A DNA stretch of 16,755 nucleotides from Desulfobacterales bacterium (GTDB lineage Bacteria > Desulfobacterota > Desulfobacteria > Desulfobacterales > Desulfobacteraceae). A program made the position numbers and the translations under genes. The stretch is from NCBI GenBank assembly GCA_022361535.1, contig JAKSAU010000056.1:1-16755 (forward strand). The letters are read 5' to 3'. Positions within the stretch are counted from its first letter, which is position 1; each line of letters starts with the position of its first letter. Shown in pieces: positions 15,291 through 16,755 of this stretch. The notes under the pieces are model-generated. The model made no database searches, was not told the DNA's origin, and was given only the letters and a program-made list of their open reading frames with translations.

Positions 15291-16755
15291 TTACTCCTCG
15301 TCATCGTCCTGGGTCTGGAGCAAAATGGATTCCTCACTCATCTGGATAAGCTGGGTATCCGTGGAATTGGTCCTCTCTATGGACAGGACCGGTTTGCTCT
15401 CATCATAATAGTGCTGCATGGATGTCTGGTCCTCGTCGTTTTTCCCGAAAAGGATATGGTTGCCCTGGTAGTCGCTGGGCAGCCGGGTAGAATCTCCCCA
15501 GTCCAGTACCCGGTTTACCCGGGCGTGGTTAATGGACAGATCCACCAGTACTCGGGTATCCCTGAATAACGGAAAGTAGAGGTGGCCGGGAAGAAAATCC
15601 GGAATATACCGGGTTTGGATGGTGACCTCCCAGAGAGGAATATAGATTTGATAGTACTCAAGTGAGGTGTCGTCATCCGTGTAAATCTGGTAGGTCTTGT
15701 CCGTGTCTTCACCGGTCTCGCTGACAACGGTACCCTCAACCTGCAATGGGTACTTAGGTTCGGTAATCCGGGGGAAAATGCGGGCCGAATTGTCCTTGAC
15801 CTCCATTTTGGCAGTCATCCGGATCTGGAAGGGGGCGTATTCACCTTCGATGCCGCTTTCTCTTATCTGCTCTGGTGCTGTAGCAGTCAGGTTTATTTCA
15901 TATACCCTGAATGTATCGTCATTGAAGCTTAAATTCTGGTACCATTTGTCATCGGAAAATTCCACCTGCGAGCCTATGGTAAATGTGGTGCGGGGCATCT
16001 GTTTAAATTCCAGGTGAACTTCATTTGACGGGATATCCAGCCGGCTTTCAAGATAGGATTTTTCAGTGGTGACATCCCTTGTGATGTCGGTTCTGATGAC
16101 ATGGTCCCGGTAAATGCCTGTTACTGCTTCATCCTGCGTCAGTGAGGCGGTTTCCGGGGATTCGGAACTTACATTATGCAACCGGATATTGTTCCTTAAC
16201 GTTTCAGGGATGACAACCTGGTATGAAGCAACATCGTCAATATCCAGCGTGGAAGTATCCGTGGCTGTTTGCTTTTCTCCTGCAATGACCAGTTTTTTGT
16301 TTACGTAATCATAGTAAATATTGCCGTTTCGTGTCCTGACATACCAAATGATGAAATCATAGAAACTTGCCGGATTACCTTCGACCCCAAGCGCCAGACA
16401 GATCTGGTCATAAGTCGTATCCAGCTCTTCCCAGTCTCCTGAAACAGTAAAGTCTGTGACACTGTTGTCCGTGATGACATCTGACATGGTCGATTCCGTA
16501 TAAATTTTTACGGGGAAATGCTGCTTCCAAAGGACTTGTGCTGCGTCTTTAAAGTGAATTTCATAGTCATACCGGATTACCGGGGTGTCTTTCATAATTT
16601 CTGCCGTATACTCCCGGACGGATTTTTGTGTAACAATTCCTTCCACGTACAAAGGGTCAGGAGTATCATCCGGCTGGTTGTAAGTGGCAATCACGGAAAG
16701 TGTGAAAGTCGTGATGGTGTTGGCATTGAAATTGGTAAACAAGTCACTGGAGTCG
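15291..16755 (-). CDS. vgrG: VgrG-like spike hub protein (TssI), 5' end outside the window, lacking a C-terminal needle
   Basis: The frame is open to the right window edge. The first possible in-window start is a TTG at 16742, but codons continue upstream of it, so the true start probably lies outside. Counting from that TTG there are 483 residues. Residues 1-310 resemble the gp27-like hub of VgrG: an early beta-rich segment, a segment with IRYDYEIHF (56-64), then the domain with a YDFIIWYVRTRNGNIYYDY run (128-146). Residues 325-435 look like the gp5-type OB fold (VEGTVVSETG, then PLFRDTRVLVDL at 391-402). The protein ends about 45 residues later in an acidic DDDEE tail. Canonical VgrG continues into a long triple-stranded beta-helix needle, which is absent here. 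The last codons (GAG GAG TAA) also supply a Shine-Dalgarno for the next gene, 6 bp downstream, so the two are probably co-translated. Family assignment is by recalled pattern, not a search. Confidence 0.75.
   Translation of the reverse strand, partial: DSSDLFTNFNANTITTFTLSVIATYNQPDDTPDPLYVEGIVTQKSVREYTAEIMKDTPVIRYDYEIHFKDAAQVLWKQHFPVKIYTESTMSDVITDNSVTDFTVSGDWEELDTTYDQICLALGVEGNPASFYDFIIWYVRTRNGNIYYDYVNKKLVIAGEKQTATDTSTLDIDDVASYQVVIPETLRNNIRLHNVSSESPETASLTQDEAVTGIYRDHVIRTDITRDVTTEKSYLESRLDIPSNEVHLEFKQMPRTTFTIGSQVEFSDDKWYQNLSFNDDTFRVYEINLTATAPEQIRESGIEGEYAPFQIRMTAKMEVKDNSARIFPRITEPKYPLQVEGTVVSETGEDTDKTYQIYTDDDTSLEYYQIYIPLWEVTIQTRYIPDFLPGHLYFPLFRDTRVLVDLSINHARVNRVLDWGDSTRLPSDYQGNHILFGKNDEDQTSMQHYYDESKPVLSIERTNSTDTQLIQMSEESILLQTQDDDEE

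Overview
The window holds most of one type VI secretion system (T6SS) gene cluster, with every gene on the minus strand. Moderate GC, the codon choices and the divergent but complete core set suggest an environmental Gram-negative. A Desulfobacterota (Desulfobacteraceae-like) sulfate reducer is my guess, but no phylogenetic marker here proves it.

Layout in transcription order (high to low coordinates). First comes a spike pair: a VgrG-like gp27/OB-fold hub protein, cut at its 5' end by the window edge (15291-16755), and a DUF4280-type PAAR-like tip protein (14898-15284). A 302-bp non-coding gap (14596-14897) follows, with overlapping inverted repeats and a plausible sigma70 promoter. After it runs a tightly spaced series: tssH/clpV (12007-14595), tssM (8368-11940), a tssJ-like lipoprotein (7901-8371), a protein with the fold of adenylate-forming (ANL, acyl-CoA-synthetase-like) enzymes but degenerate active-site motifs (6135-7859), tssB (5591-6115), tssC (4060-5565), a putative Hcp-like tube protein (3434-4006), tssK (2111-3349), tssE (1727-2095), a stand-alone Ser/Thr-rich beta-helix 'needle' protein (1117-1716), and the first 372 codons of tssF (1-1117), which runs off the window.

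How the parts fit: TssB/TssC form the contractile sheath and TssH recycles it. The 190-aa protein probably forms the inner tube. TssK/E/F are baseplate parts. TssM and TssJ make the envelope complex. The VgrG-like hub, needle protein and PAAR-like tip would form the spike.

Three things stand out. (1) The VgrG-like protein stops shortly after its OB-fold region and has no beta-helix needle, while a separate gene between tssE and tssF encodes a needle-like repeat protein, so the spike appears split over three genes. (2) A probable ANL pseudoenzyme lies between tssJ and tssB. (3) No tssL or tssA is seen at the expected places; tssG may lie just past the left edge. No RNA genes, CRISPR arrays or insertion sequences were recognised.
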